This document shows positions 9,701-18,892 of a DNA stretch of 64,000 nt, in pieces. Origin of the DNA: Streptomyces sp. WAC 04229 (lineage in GTDB: Bacteria; Actinomycetota; Actinomycetes; Streptomycetales; Streptomycetaceae). Under the pieces are notes generated by a model. It did not search any database. It saw nothing but the letters and a program-made list of their open reading frames with translations, and was not told the origin of the DNA. Location: the NCBI RefSeq assembly GCF_003947455.1, contig NZ_QHJH01000009.1:39068-103067 (forward strand), written 5' to 3'. A program made the position numbers and the translations under genes. How positions within the stretch are numbered: the stretch's first letter is position 1; every line of letters starts with the position of its first letter.

Positions 9701-10131
9701 TTGTCCGGCGTCCAGTCGATCCACAGGGGGGCGACGATCAGCAGGGCGGCCCGCAGCCCGTCGGCGCCGACCATGGTCCAGCGGCGGTCGAGCGGGCCGT
9801 CCTGCGAAGTGAGTGAGGTGAGGGGCCCGAGCAGGACGGCGCCGAAGAGCAGCGTCGCCAGGATGCGGACGCCGAAGACGGTCGCCACCGCGAACGCCAC
9901 GCCCCGGTAGCCGCCGCCGAACGAGCCCGCGCCGATCGCCGCCTGGACGGCGAGGAGGACCAGCACCAGCAGGGCGAGGATGTCGCCGACACCCCCCACG
10001 AGCTGTGCGCTCCACAAACGCCGCAGCTGCGGCCGGCGCAGCAGGGCGCGGACGGCGCGCTCGCGGGAGTCCGCGACCAGGGCGTCGTCCGGGGCGGGGT
10101 GAGGGGCCGTTGGTTGCTCGGCTCGCGTCAT
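6784..10131 (-). CDS. tmk: MFS-like membrane domain fused to thymidylate kinase
   Basis: An 1115-residue fusion. Residues ~30-470 are a 12-helix major-facilitator-like domain. Residues ~506-710 are a complete thymidylate kinase (dTMP to dTDP): P-loop EGGDGAGKST, the DRY motif in ISDRYIDSSVAYQGAGRDLS and LID region. Residues ~715-860 form a long Glu/Ala/Arg coiled coil (EEARRKAEEEARRKAEEE), and the last ~250 are disordered and acidic. This MFS-TMK-coiled-coil form is the normal streptomycete tmk. The transported substrate, if any, is unknown. It is likely transcribed with holB. Confidence 0.92.
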   Translation of the reverse strand: MTRAEQPTAPHPAPDDALVADSRERAVRALLRRPQLRRLWSAQLVGGVGDILALLVLVLLAVQAAIGAGSFGGGYRGVAFAVATVFGVRILATLLFGAVLLGPLTSLTSQDGPLDRRWTMVGADGLRAALLIVAPLWIDWTPDNALAVLLVTAFVTGVAERFWTVCRESAAPALLPAPPLEGATVRPLPDHMDTLRRLSLRTGFVAIPLAAAVLVVAALVNNLLGAGIDWFAEHQAALASYVAAGLFAASLSVVTFLELPGVRTPRARSPLEGLRRPKSGTGVDKGRTGVLPLLVFACAAVAAVVAAVVAVAVLHAKDLGGGPVLYGLMVGALTGGVVVGIRTAPALLPSLSRRRLLALAIAFAGVALLAAGLVPDDTTVLLLLVLAGVGAGVTANTGHALLDQETEDGRRARTTEHLHAVVRVCVALGAVVAPVVAAAIGPHRLESGKFVFAHGGAAFVLMLVGALLLPVAALVLAKVDDRSGVPLRHDLRDALLGGDDPVPTPATGGFFIALEGGDGAGKSTQAEALAEWIRGKGHEVVLTREPGATPVGKRLRSILLDVSSAGLSHRAEALLYAADRAEHVDTVVRPALERGAVVISDRYIDSSVAYQGAGRDLSPTEIARINRWATNGLVPHLTVLLDVSPETARERFTEAPDRLESEPAEFHARVRSGFLTLAAADPGRYLVVDAGQEPEAVGTVVRHRLDQVLPLSEAEIKAREEARRKAEEEARRKAEEEAARKAEEERLERERLEQLERLRAEEEERKRRELEEAQRREAERQAEEARLRAEEASRKAEEERVRLLAEEKARAEEEARLRAEEERRRRQAEEEARLHAEAEARRLEKQRKAEEALLRAEEARRAAEAAAAAASAGPKASAPPAADAPRPKRTAAPADAATVPTPVVTPTNASGGPVEDTAVLRPVRDTRDGDTEDGSGHGSRADGASGASAASGSLESESEVTAELPKPPEPAGSADETTVLPAVEPRDVDETAVLPPVTPGAADETAVLPPVRGDDPADRVPPGYFREDGPGDGGADRTREAEARDRTRELPQIDPDQAPPRRRRSDWAEETPLDDLPTLADELLGPREDEHGRGDEGPGGRGGDDGRRGKGRGRR

Positions 10132-10183
10132 GCGTTCAGCCTATCGGTCGCCGCCGACAGTCCGGCATGCCCGGCGGCACGTA

Positions 10184-10224
10184 CGAACGCCCCGGCATCC
10201 GAATGATGCCGGGGCGTTCGTTTT
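10184..10224. terminator. Strong hairpin between topA and tmk
   Basis: A perfect 15-base stem CGAACGCCCCGGCAT and ATGCCGGGGCGTTCG has a 7-base loop and a following TTTT on the plus strand. It ends topA transcription before tmk. Confidence 0.8.
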
Positions 10225-10294
10225 GCGAAGGTGCGTGCGGGCCGGCCGGTCCGCACCCGGCGTTCTCCCGGTCGCTCCCGGTTCTGAGCCGGGC

Positions 10295-13153
10295 TCAGTC
10301 CTCCGACGCCCGCGAGGCGGTCGCCTCCTTGGTGACCGTCTTCTTCGCGGTGCTCTTGGCGGCGGTGGTCTTCTTGGCGGCCGTGGTCTTCGCCGCGGCC
10401 GTCTTCTTGGTCGCCGCCGCCTTCTTGGCCGGGGCCTTCTTGGCCGGAGCCTTCTTGGCGGCCGTCTTCTTGGTGGCCTTCTTCGCCGTCTTCTTGGCGG
10501 GCCCCTTGGCGCGCTTCTCGGCGAGCAGCTCGTAGCCGCGCTCCGGCGTGATCTCCTCGACGCTGTCGCCGGAGCGCAGGGTCGCGTTGGTCTCGCCGTC
10601 GGTGACGTACGCGCCGAAGCGGCCGTCCTTGACCACGACCGGCTTCTCGCTGACCGGGTCGGTGCCCAGCTCCTTCAGCGGCGGCTTGGCCGCGGCCCGG
10701 CCACGCTGCTTGGGCTGGGCGTAGATCGCCAGCGCCTCCTCCAGCGTGATCGTGAAGAGCTGCTCCTCGGCCTGGAGGGACCGCGAGTCGGTGCCCTTCT
10801 TCAGGTAGGGCCCGTAGCGGCCGTTCTGCGCGGTGATCTCGACGCCCTCGGCGTCGGCACCGACGACGCGCGGCAGCGACATGAGCTTCAGGGCGTCGTC
10901 CAGGGTGACGGTGTCCAGCGCCATCGACTTGAACAGCGAGGCCGTGCGCGGCTTCACGGCGTTCTTGCCGGTCTTCGGGGTGCCCTCGGGGAGCACCTCG
11001 GTGACGTACGGGCCGTAGCGGCCGTCCTTGGCGACGATGGTGTGGCCGGTGGCCGGGTCGGTGCCCAGCTCGAAGTCGCCGCTCGGCTTGGCGAGCAGTT
11101 CCTCCGCCAGCTCGACGGACAGCTCGTCCGGGGCCAGGTCGTCGGGGACGTCGGCGCGCTGGTGGTTCTCGGCGTCCTTCTCGCCGCGCTCGACGTAGGG
11201 GCCGTAGCGGCCCACGCGCAGCTTGATGTCGTTGCCGACGGGGAAGGACGACACCTCACGGGCGTCGATCGCGCCGAGGTCGGTGACGAGTTCCTTGAGG
11301 CCGCCCAGGTGGTCGCCGTCGCCGTTGCCCGCCTCGGCCGCGCCGCCGGTCCCGGTGCCCTCACCGAAGTAGAAGCGCCGCAGCCACGGCACCGCCTGCG
11401 CCTCGCCGCGCGCGATGGCGTCGAGGTCGTCCTCCATCTTGGCGGTGAAGTCGTAGTCGACGAGCCGCCCGAAGTGCTTCTCCAGGAGGTTGACCACGGC
11501 GAAGGAGAGGAAGGACGGGACGAGTGCCGTGCCCTTCTTGAAGACGTAGCCGCGGTCCAGGATGGTGCCGATGATCGACGCGTACGTCGACGGGCGGCCG
11601 ATCTCGCGCTCTTCCAGCTCCTTGACCAGCGACGCCTCGGTGTAGCGGGCCGGGGGCTTGGTGGCGTGGCCGTCGACCGTGATCTCCTCGGCCGTCAGCG
11701 CGTCGCCCTGGGCGACCTGCGGCAGACGGCGCTCGCGGTCGTCCAGCTCGGCGTTCGGGTCGTCGGCGCCCTCGACGTAGGCCTTGAGGAAGCCGTGGAA
11801 GGTGATGGTCTTGCCGGAGGCGCTGAACTCGACGTCGCGGCCGTCGGAGGCGGCGCCGCCGATCTTCACGGTGACGCTGTTGCCGGTCGCGTCCTTCATC
11901 TGGGAGGCGACGGTCCGCTTCCAGATCAGCTCGTACAGCTTGAACTGGTCACCGGTCAGCCCGGTCTCGGCGGGCGTGCGGAAACGATCACCCGAGGGAC
12001 GGATCGCCTCGTGCGCCTCCTGGGCGTTCTTGACCTTGCCGGCGTACGTCCGCGGCTGGGGCGGCAGGTAGTCGGCGCCGTACAGCTGCGTGACCTGGGC
12101 GCGGGCGGCGGAGACCGCCGTGTCGCTCAGGGTCGTCGAGTCCGTACGCATGTAGGTGATGTAGCCGTTCTCGTACAGCTTCTGGGCGATCTGCATGGTC
12201 GCCTTGGCGCCGAAGCCGAGCTTGCGGCTCGCCTCCTGCTGGAGCGTCGTCGTACGGAACGGGGCGTACGGCGAGCGGCGGTACGGCTTGGACTCGACCG
12301 AGCGGACGGCGAAGCGCGTGTTCTCCAGGGCGGCGGCGAGCGCGCGGGCGTTCGCCTCGTCGAGGTGGAGGGTGTTGGCGCTCTTGAGCTGCCCCAGGGA
12401 GTCGAAGTCGCGGCCCTGGGCGACCCGCCGGCCGTCGACCGTCTGGAGGCGGGCGACCAGCGACGACGGGTCGGAGGCGTCGCCCGCGCGGCCGGTGGCG
12501 AAGGTGCCGGTGAGGTCCCAGTACTCGGCGGAGCGGAACGCGATGCGCTCGCGTTCCCGCTCGACGACGAGGCGGGTGGCGACGGACTGGACGCGGCCCG
12601 CCGACAGCTTCGGCATGACCTTCTTCCACAGGACCGGCGAGACCTCGTAGCCGTAGAGGCGGTCGAGGATGCGGCGGGTCTCCTGGGCGTCGACCAGCTT
12701 CTGGTTGAGCTGGCGCGGGTTGGCCACGGCCGCCCGGATCGCGTCCTTGGTGATCTCGTGGAACACCATGCGCTTGACGGGGATCTTCGGCTTGAGGACT
12801 TCCTGGAGGTGCCAGGCGATGGCCTCGCCCTCGCGGTCCTCATCGGTGGCGAGGAAGAGCTCGTCGGAGTCCTTCAGCAGGTCCTTGAGCTTCCTCACCT
12901 GCGCCTTTTTGTCGGCGTTGACCACATAGATCGGCTGGAAGTCGTGTTCGACGTCCACACCGAGGCGGCGGACCTCGCCGGTGTACTTCTCGGGCACCTC
13001 GGCGGCACCGCTGGGAAGGTCGCGAATGTGCCCGACGCTCGCCTCGACGACGTAGCCAGGGCCGAGATAGCCCTTGATCGTCTTCGCCTTGGCAGGCGAC
13101 TCGACGATGACGAGTCGGCGGCCGCCGTTCGCGGTCTCGCTGGTCGGGGACAA
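10295..13153 (-). CDS. topA: DNA topoisomerase I
   Basis: A 952-residue type IA topoisomerase that relaxes negative supercoils. I chose TTG 13153 because the protein then starts LSPTSETANGGRRLVIVESP, the form conserved in Streptomyces; an ORF opening at 13345 adds 64 unrelated Arg-rich residues. The TOPRIM domain shows LVIVESPAKAKTI and DEDREGEA; the catalytic Tyr is in NGYITYMRTDS. Repeated topoisomerase C-terminal modules (RYGPYV, RFGAYV) follow, then a ~60-residue Lys/Ala tail (KKTAKKATKKTAAKKAP) that in actinobacteria supports processive DNA binding. The gene is essential. Confidence 0.95.
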   Translation of the reverse strand: MSPTSETANGGRRLVIVESPAKAKTIKGYLGPGYVVEASVGHIRDLPSGAAEVPEKYTGEVRRLGVDVEHDFQPIYVVNADKKAQVRKLKDLLKDSDELFLATDEDREGEAIAWHLQEVLKPKIPVKRMVFHEITKDAIRAAVANPRQLNQKLVDAQETRRILDRLYGYEVSPVLWKKVMPKLSAGRVQSVATRLVVERERERIAFRSAEYWDLTGTFATGRAGDASDPSSLVARLQTVDGRRVAQGRDFDSLGQLKSANTLHLDEANARALAAALENTRFAVRSVESKPYRRSPYAPFRTTTLQQEASRKLGFGAKATMQIAQKLYENGYITYMRTDSTTLSDTAVSAARAQVTQLYGADYLPPQPRTYAGKVKNAQEAHEAIRPSGDRFRTPAETGLTGDQFKLYELIWKRTVASQMKDATGNSVTVKIGGAASDGRDVEFSASGKTITFHGFLKAYVEGADDPNAELDDRERRLPQVAQGDALTAEEITVDGHATKPPARYTEASLVKELEEREIGRPSTYASIIGTILDRGYVFKKGTALVPSFLSFAVVNLLEKHFGRLVDYDFTAKMEDDLDAIARGEAQAVPWLRRFYFGEGTGTGGAAEAGNGDGDHLGGLKELVTDLGAIDAREVSSFPVGNDIKLRVGRYGPYVERGEKDAENHQRADVPDDLAPDELSVELAEELLAKPSGDFELGTDPATGHTIVAKDGRYGPYVTEVLPEGTPKTGKNAVKPRTASLFKSMALDTVTLDDALKLMSLPRVVGADAEGVEITAQNGRYGPYLKKGTDSRSLQAEEQLFTITLEEALAIYAQPKQRGRAAAKPPLKELGTDPVSEKPVVVKDGRFGAYVTDGETNATLRSGDSVEEITPERGYELLAEKRAKGPAKKTAKKATKKTAAKKAPAKKAPAKKAAATKKTAAAKTTAAKKTTAAKSTAKKTVTKEATASRASED

Positions 13154-13423
13154 CTTCGCTCTTCTCTCCGGTCGACGCTGGGCCTCCCCGGGCCGTGGTC
13201 CCCGGGGTCGGGTCGTACTGCGTTTCGGTCGTGACGCTGCGGAGTGTGACGGTACCTCCCGCCCCCGTGTCAAACGGGAAAAGCCCGCAACGGCCACTCG
13301 AACGGTAACCCGACGAACCCTGTTCCTGCCGCCCGGAGTGGTCACCGGCCCCGATCCGGATATCCGGAGCGCGATCTCCCGATTACGCGGGGGAGAGTGC
13401 GGCGGGGGACCGGAACCGGCCTC

Positions 13424-13621
13424 TCACACGTGCGACAGGCACCATGCCCCGAGGGCCAGCGCGACCACGGCGGCGACGCTCGCGACGGTCGCCGATGCGA
13501 CGGGGCTCACACCGTGCGCGACGGACCGGCCGTGCCGCACCCGCGTCGTGGTCCACACCAGCAGACCGGCCCCGAACAGGGCGAACACCAATCCCGCGAA
13601 GATCGCCGGCCCGCTCTCCAT
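13424..13621 (-). CDS. Small membrane protein
   Basis: A 65-residue protein with two predicted helices (AIFAGLVFALFGAGLLVW and ATVASVAAVVALALGAW). ATG 13621 is used, with GGGG closely upstream; a longer reading frame opens at 13822 but its N-terminal part is Arg/Pro-rich and looks non-coding. The function is unknown. It sits between topA and the methyltransferase in the same direction. The 13154-13423 stretch between it and topA shows no gene and should hold the topA promoter. Confidence 0.6.
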   Translation of the reverse strand: MESGPAIFAGLVFALFGAGLLVWTTTRVRHGRSVAHGVSPVASATVASVAAVVALALGAWCLSHV

Positions 13622-13826
13622 GGTCCCCGTGCCCCTTTTCTCCACCCCGCGCGTGTGCAGCATCGGGGACGCTGTCACGCGTGGGCGGCGGGCAGGCGAA
13701 CCCGAGGTGAACGGGGAGCCGACGGGCGGTCGGCCACCGCGCGTGGCTCGTTCTTCCCGTTCGGCGACGGAAGGCCGGGACCGGTGAGGCACGTCTCCGG
13801 AAGACACGTCTCCGCGCGGCATGTCT

Positions 13827-15341
13827 CTACGCCGGTTCGAGGAAGCCCTGCTCCACCAGCAGCCGGATCTGGGCGGGCGTGCGGTCGCGCAGCGCCACCG
13901 GGTCCTCGCCGACCAGCTGGGCGATGGCGTCCAGGATGCGGCCCGCGCTCATGGTGCCGTCGCAGACGCCGGCGAAACCGGCGCCGACCGTGTCGACCCG
14001 GGTGGCCCGGCGCATGCCGCGGTTCTGGCGCAGGACGACGTGCTCCGGATCCTCGGCGCCGGGCAGCCCGACCTGCTCCTGGACGACCTCGCCGGCCAGC
14101 GTGAAGTGCGCTTCGAGCAGCGCGGCGTCGTCGTGGGCGCGGAGGTAGTCGACGCGGTCGAAGTGCGCGCGCACCGTCTCGCCGAGCGGCTGCTCGATCG
14201 GGTGCGGCCACTCCTCGGCGACGACCGAGGGCTCGGCGGCCCCGGTCCGGCGCAGCGTGATCCAGCCGAAGCCGACGGCCTTGACCTTGCGCGCTTCGAA
14301 CTCGTCCAGCCACGCGTCGTACCGCGCCTGGTACTCGCCGGCGTCACCGCGGTGGTCGCCCGCGTCCCTGAGCCACAGCTCGGCGTACTGCGTGATGTCC
14401 TGCACCTCGCGCTGCACGATCCAGGCGTCGCAGCCGCGCGGCACCCACGAGCGCAGCCGGTCCGTCCAGTCCTCCCCCTCCACGTGCTGCCAGTTGGCGA
14501 GGAAGTGCGCGAACCCGCCCGGGTTCAGCCGCTCCCCCGTCTCCTGAACGAGCCGGCGGCACAGATCGTCCCCGCCCATGCCGCCGTCGCGGTAGGTGAG
14601 GCGGGCGCCGGGCGAGATCACGAAGGGCGGGTTGGAGACGATCAGGTCGTACGTCGCGTCCTCGTCGACCGGCTCGTACAGCGAGCCCTCGCGCAGCTCG
14701 GCCGCCGAAGCCCCGGACAGGGCGAGCGTGAGCGAGGTGATGTGCAGCGCGCGCGGGTTGACGTCGGTCGCGGTCACGCGCGTGGCGTGCGCGGCGGCGT
14801 GCAGCGCCTGGATGCCGGAGCCGGTGCCGAGGTCGAGGGCGGCGGAGACGGGCGTGCGCACGGTGAGGCCCGCGAGGGTCGTGGAGGCGCCGCCGACGCC
14901 GAGGACGACGCCCGGGGCGTGGTTGCCGATGCCTCCGGCGCCGCCGACCGCGCAGCCCAGGTCGGAGACGATGAACCAGTCCTCGCCGCCGGGTCCGCCG
15001 TAGGGCCGTACGTCCACCGTGGCCGCCACCTCGTCTTCCGCCCGGACCAGCCAGCCGGCCTCCAGGCAGGCGTCGACGGGCAGAACGTCCGTCACGCGCG
15101 CGTGGGGCACGGGTTGCTGGAGCAGGAACAGCCGGACGAGCAGTTCGAGCGGCGTGTCGCCGCGGGTGGCCCGGAGCGCGGGCACGGTCTCGCTGCGCGA
15201 CAGCGCCGCGTAGGCGGGGGCGCCGAGCAGCTCCAGCAGTCCGTCGGCGGTGAAGGAGGCCCCGAGCAGGGCGTCCCGCAGCCGGGCGGTGACGTCGGGG
15301 CGGTCGGCGGAGGGCAGGGGGGACAGGCTGGCGTTACTCAC
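13827..15341 (-). CDS. Class I SAM-dependent methyltransferase, HemK/RlmG-like
   Basis: A 504-residue cytoplasmic protein. An N-terminal helical domain (~1-110) precedes a Rossmann methyltransferase with SAM motif AALDLGTGSGIQAL (~170) and catalytic loop YDLIVSNPPFVIS (~234). NPPF is typical of enzymes that methylate amide or amino nitrogens of glutamine or nucleic-acid bases (HemK, RlmG, RsmC). A long C-terminal domain of unknown role follows, including QVGLPGAEDPEHVVLRQNRG. The substrate cannot be read from sequence. Confidence 0.8.
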   Translation of the reverse strand: MSNASLSPLPSADRPDVTARLRDALLGASFTADGLLELLGAPAYAALSRSETVPALRATRGDTPLELLVRLFLLQQPVPHARVTDVLPVDACLEAGWLVRAEDEVAATVDVRPYGGPGGEDWFIVSDLGCAVGGAGGIGNHAPGVVLGVGGASTTLAGLTVRTPVSAALDLGTGSGIQALHAAAHATRVTATDVNPRALHITSLTLALSGASAAELREGSLYEPVDEDATYDLIVSNPPFVISPGARLTYRDGGMGGDDLCRRLVQETGERLNPGGFAHFLANWQHVEGEDWTDRLRSWVPRGCDAWIVQREVQDITQYAELWLRDAGDHRGDAGEYQARYDAWLDEFEARKVKAVGFGWITLRRTGAAEPSVVAEEWPHPIEQPLGETVRAHFDRVDYLRAHDDAALLEAHFTLAGEVVQEQVGLPGAEDPEHVVLRQNRGMRRATRVDTVGAGFAGVCDGTMSAGRILDAIAQLVGEDPVALRDRTPAQIRLLVEQGFLEPA

Positions 15342-15393
15342 ACCCCCATTGTGGCCCCGCTCTCCGCCCTCCGCCCCGTGTCCGCCCGGGGGA

Positions 15394-15966
15394 TCAGCCC
15401 GCCGCGGCCGACGGCGTCACGGAAGCCGCCTTGCAGCTCTCCTGCTTCGCCATCGCCTGGCCGACCTCACCCTCCTCCAGGGTCTTCAGCGCGTCGCTGC
15501 CGCTCTTGCTGAGCTTGTTCAGCTCGGTGGCGATGTCCTTCAGGCCGTCGGCGAACTTCGCCTGGTCCTTGGTGTCGAGGTCCTCCACCTGCTTCCTGAG
15601 GGAGGCGTACGACGAGGAGAGGCCGTTCAGCTCGGTGACCGCGTCCTTCTGCTTCTTCTCGCCGTCCTCGACATCCGGAGCACCGGCCTTCTGGACGGTG
15701 GCGCCCATCGCCTTGTAGGCGTCGGACATGTCCTGGAACGCCTTCGCGTCGGTCTTCTGGACCTCCGCCGGAGTGCTGTTGTCCGAGGTCTCCTTCTGGA
15801 TCGCCGCGTTGGCCGCCTCGATCTTCTTGGCCTGCGGCTGCACGCCGTCGCAGACGTCCTTAGCCCAGGAGTTCAGCTTCTCGTTGTCGTCGCTGCCACC
15901 GCATCCCGTCAGCGCCAGTGCCAGTACCGCACCGCCGGACAGTGCGACCGCGAGCTTCTTGTTCAC
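15394..15966 (-). CDS. Small secreted lipoprotein
   Basis: A 190-residue lipoprotein starting MNKKLAVALSGGAVLALALT with lipobox LALTGC. GTG 15966 has GGAAGGG about 8 bases upstream; ATG 15984 is an in-frame alternative. The mature part is charged and helical, with two conserved-looking Cys (DVCDG, QESCKAA) that may form a disulphide. This family of small secreted proteins sits beside the H+-pyrophosphatase in Streptomyces; the function is unknown. Confidence 0.75.
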   Translation of the reverse strand: MNKKLAVALSGGAVLALALTGCGGSDDNEKLNSWAKDVCDGVQPQAKKIEAANAAIQKETSDNSTPAEVQKTDAKAFQDMSDAYKAMGATVQKAGAPDVEDGEKKQKDAVTELNGLSSSYASLRKQVEDLDTKDQAKFADGLKDIATELNKLSKSGSDALKTLEEGEVGQAMAKQESCKAASVTPSAAAG

Positions 15967-16110
15967 CGGTTTGGTCCCTTCCATGGCTCTCGGCCCCGGA
16001 ACATACACGCCGGATGGGGGACATCCGCCGGACGAACATCCGTTAAGACCGTATTGAAGCCATTTGCACCAAGAGAGAGAAGGGTCACGGCGAAGGGAGC
16101 GCACGGGTAC

Positions 16111-16154
16111 GGGCCGGGCGGACGACGCGCCAACACGCGCCGTCCGCCCGGCCC
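16111..16154 (-). terminator. Terminator of hppA
   Basis: A 14-base perfect stem GGGCCGGGCGGACG and CGTCCGCCCGGCCC lies about 40 bases past the pyrophosphatase stop codon on the minus strand. Confidence 0.75.
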
Positions 16155-16191
16155 TTGAGCTGCACCTCCTACGAGGGCTCCGCGCCGCCCG

Positions 16192-18597
16192 CTACGAAAC
16201 CACGGCCGGATCGGCCGACTTGGGCTCGTGGCCGGCGTTGTCTTCGTCACCCATCGCGATCCCGCGCCGCTTGGACACGTAGACCGCCCCCGCGATGACG
16301 AGGAACGCGAGAACCGCGATCACCACCCGCACGCCGATGCTCTCGTCGGCGCCGTAGGAGAACTTGATGACGGCGGGCGCGATGAGCAGTGCCACCAGGT
16401 TCATGACCTTCAGCAGCGGGTTGATGGCCGGTCCCGCGGTGTCCTTGAACGGGTCGCCGACCGTGTCGCCGATCACGGTGGCGGCGTGGGCCTCACTGCC
16501 CTTGCCGCCGTGGTGGCCGTCCTCGACGAGCTTCTTGGCGTTGTCCCAGGAGCCGCCGGAGTTGGCGAGGAAGACCGCCATCAGCGTGCCCGCGCCGATG
16601 GCGCCCGCGAGGAACGCGCCGAGCGCGCCCACGCCGAGCGTGAACCCGATGAAGATCGGCGCCAGCACGGCGAGCAGTCCGGGCGTGGCGAGTTCCCGCA
16701 GGGCGTCCCTGGTGCAGATGTCGACGACCTTGCCGTACTCCGGCTTCTCGCTGTGGTCCATGATTCCGGGCCGCTCCCGGAACTGCCGCCGCACCTCGTA
16801 GACCACCGCGCCCGCCGACCGCGACACCGCGTTGATCGCCAGCCCCGAGAAGAGGAAGACGACCGCCGCGCCCGCGATGAGCCCGACCAGGTTGTTGGGC
16901 TGCGAGATGTCCATCATCAGGCTCATCGGCGCGCCCTCGCCGCTGAGTTTCTCGCCGACGTCCGCCGCGCCGGTGGTGATGGCGTCGCGGTACGACCCGA
17001 ACAGGGCCGCCGCCGCGAGGACCGCGGTGGCGATGGCGATGCCCTTGGTGATGGCCTTGGTGGTGTTGCCGACGGCGTCCAGGTCGGTGAGCACCTGGGC
17101 GCCGGCACCCTCGACGTCACCGGACATCTCGGCGATGCCCTGCGCGTTGTCGGAGACCGGGCCGAAGGTGTCCATGGCGACGATCACCCCGACCGTGGTG
17201 AGCAGGCCCGTGCCGGCCAGCGCCACCGCGAACAGCGCCAGCATGATCGAGGCTCCGCCGAGCAGGAACGCCCCGTAGACGCCGAGTCCGATCAACAGGG
17301 CGGTGTAGACGGCGGATTCGAGACCGAGGGAGATACCGGCGAGGACGACGGTGGCGGGACCGGTGAGCGAGGTCTTGCCGATGTCCTTGACGGGACGCCT
17401 GGTGGTCTCGGTGAAGTAGCCGGTGAGCTGCTGGATCAGCGCGGCGAGCACGATGCCGATGGCCACCGCGACCAGCGCGAGGATCCGCGGGTCACCGCTC
17501 TTTCCCGCGATCGCCGCGTCGGTGACGCCGTCCAGCTCCGAGTACTTCCCGGGCAGATAGACGAAGACGGCCACCGCGACCAGGACGAGCGAGATCACCG
17601 CGGAGATGAAGAAGCCCCGGTTGATCGCGCTCATGCCGCTGCGGTCGGAGCGCCGGGGCGCCACCGCGAAGATGCCGATCATGGCGGTGATCACACCGAT
17701 CGCCGGCACCAGCAGCGGGAACGCCAGCCCGGAGTCGCCGAAGGCCACCTTGCCGAGGATCAGTGCGGCCACCAGGGTGACGGCGTAGGACTCGAAGAGG
17801 TCGGCGGCCATTCCCGCGCAGTCGCCGACGTTGTCGCCCACGTTGTCGGCGATGGTCGCGGCATTGCGCGGATCGTCTTCCGGAATGCCCTGCTCGACCT
17901 TGCCGACCAGGTCGGCGCCGACGTCGGCGGCCTTGGTGAAGATGCCGCCGCCGACCCGCATGAACATCGCGATCAACGCGGCACCGAGGCCGAAGCCCTC
18001 CAGGACCTTCGGCGCGTCGGCCGCGTACACGAGCACCACGCAGCAGGCGCCCAGCAGGCCGAGCCCCACCGTGAACATGCCGACCACGCCGCCCGTGCGA
18101 AAAGCGATCTTCGTCGCCTTGTGCGAGACGAGAGTGAGATCCTTTTCCGGTTCGCCCGGGGCCGGGGTCGCTTCCCGCGCCGCCGCGGCGACGCGCACAT
18201 TGCTGCGCACGGCGAGCCACATGCCGATATAGCCGGTGGCCGCCGAGAACGCCGCGCCGATCAGGAAGAAGATCGATCTCCCGGCTCGTTGATTCCAGTC
18301 GTCCGCGGGCAGCAGCATGAGCAGAAAGAACACGACGACGGCGAATACGCCGAGCGTGCGAAGCTGCCTGGCCAGATAGGCGTTCGCGCCTTCCTGGACG
18401 GCCGCCGCGATCTCTTTCATGCTCTCGGTGCCCTCGTCCGCCGCGAGCACCTGGCGCACCAGGATTCCCGCGAGCACCAGGGCGGCCAGTGCGACGACGG
18501 CGATGACCGCGATCAGGACACGGTTTCCGTCGGTGAGCACGGCGGCCGCGAGGGTCGAGGAGTCGCCCAACTGATGAGGGGTGGAAAGCTCCGCCAT
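16192..18597 (-). CDS. hppA: Membrane-bound proton-pumping pyrophosphatase
   Basis: An 801-residue integral membrane enzyme with ~16 helices that couples pyrophosphate hydrolysis to proton export. The substrate signature DVGADLVGKVEQGIPEDDP is followed by DNVGDNVGDCAGMAADLFES. The segment VGNTTKAITKG carries Lys where K+-dependent enzymes carry Ala, pointing to the K+-independent H+-pumping class. ATG 18597 is preceded by GGAGG. It is transcribed alone, with ~240 bases of AT-richer sequence upstream. Confidence 0.95.
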   Translation of the reverse strand: MAELSTPHQLGDSSTLAAAVLTDGNRVLIAVIAVVALAALVLAGILVRQVLAADEGTESMKEIAAAVQEGANAYLARQLRTLGVFAVVVFFLLMLLPADDWNQRAGRSIFFLIGAAFSAATGYIGMWLAVRSNVRVAAAAREATPAPGEPEKDLTLVSHKATKIAFRTGGVVGMFTVGLGLLGACCVVLVYAADAPKVLEGFGLGAALIAMFMRVGGGIFTKAADVGADLVGKVEQGIPEDDPRNAATIADNVGDNVGDCAGMAADLFESYAVTLVAALILGKVAFGDSGLAFPLLVPAIGVITAMIGIFAVAPRRSDRSGMSAINRGFFISAVISLVLVAVAVFVYLPGKYSELDGVTDAAIAGKSGDPRILALVAVAIGIVLAALIQQLTGYFTETTRRPVKDIGKTSLTGPATVVLAGISLGLESAVYTALLIGLGVYGAFLLGGASIMLALFAVALAGTGLLTTVGVIVAMDTFGPVSDNAQGIAEMSGDVEGAGAQVLTDLDAVGNTTKAITKGIAIATAVLAAAALFGSYRDAITTGAADVGEKLSGEGAPMSLMMDISQPNNLVGLIAGAAVVFLFSGLAINAVSRSAGAVVYEVRRQFRERPGIMDHSEKPEYGKVVDICTRDALRELATPGLLAVLAPIFIGFTLGVGALGAFLAGAIGAGTLMAVFLANSGGSWDNAKKLVEDGHHGGKGSEAHAATVIGDTVGDPFKDTAGPAINPLLKVMNLVALLIAPAVIKFSYGADESIGVRVVIAVLAFLVIAGAVYVSKRRGIAMGDEDNAGHEPKSADPAVVS

Positions 18598-18836
18598 TCG
18601 TCCTCCTTGACGCTTGGGCTGAGCTCAAGATGTGGACGGGATTGTAGGTACCGGAAGCTGATCAAAACAGTGCACGACAAAAGGAAATGACCTGTCAACC
18701 ACAAGGACCCGAGAAGTAGTAATGCCCTTCCCGCATTAACGTCTTGGTTTCCTGTTGTGATCCATTTACCGCGCCATTGATCGTGAATGAATTCACTTGG
18801 CGCCCGCACGGCACCACTGTATGTCCGCACATGACG
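18598..18836 (-). promoter_or_regulatory. hppA upstream region
   Basis: About 240 bases, AT-richer than their surroundings, separate hppA from the bldG-operon terminator. No ORF is convincing. The hppA promoter must lie here, but I cannot pick -35 and -10 boxes with confidence. Confidence 0.4.
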
Positions 18837-18861
18837 AAGGGCCCTACGAGGTAGGGCCCTT
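18837..18861 (-). terminator. Terminator of the bldG operon
   Basis: An 11-base perfect stem AAGGGCCCTAC and GTAGGGCCCTT with loop GAG lies 32 bases past the anti-sigma gene stop on the minus strand. Confidence 0.8.
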
Positions 18862-18892
18862 CGGGTGAAACGGGTGAGTGAGGCGGGAGCGG

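Noticed and set aside
5572..13234. Very long plus-strand open frames opposite holB, tmk and topA
   Set aside because: They are antisense shadows of high-GC genes: their products are Arg/Gly/Leu-biased with no motifs, while the minus-strand frames carry clear domains.
13154..13345. 64-residue N-terminal extension of topA
   Set aside because: The extension is Arg-rich and unlike topoisomerases; TTG 13153 gives the conserved Streptomyces N-terminus.
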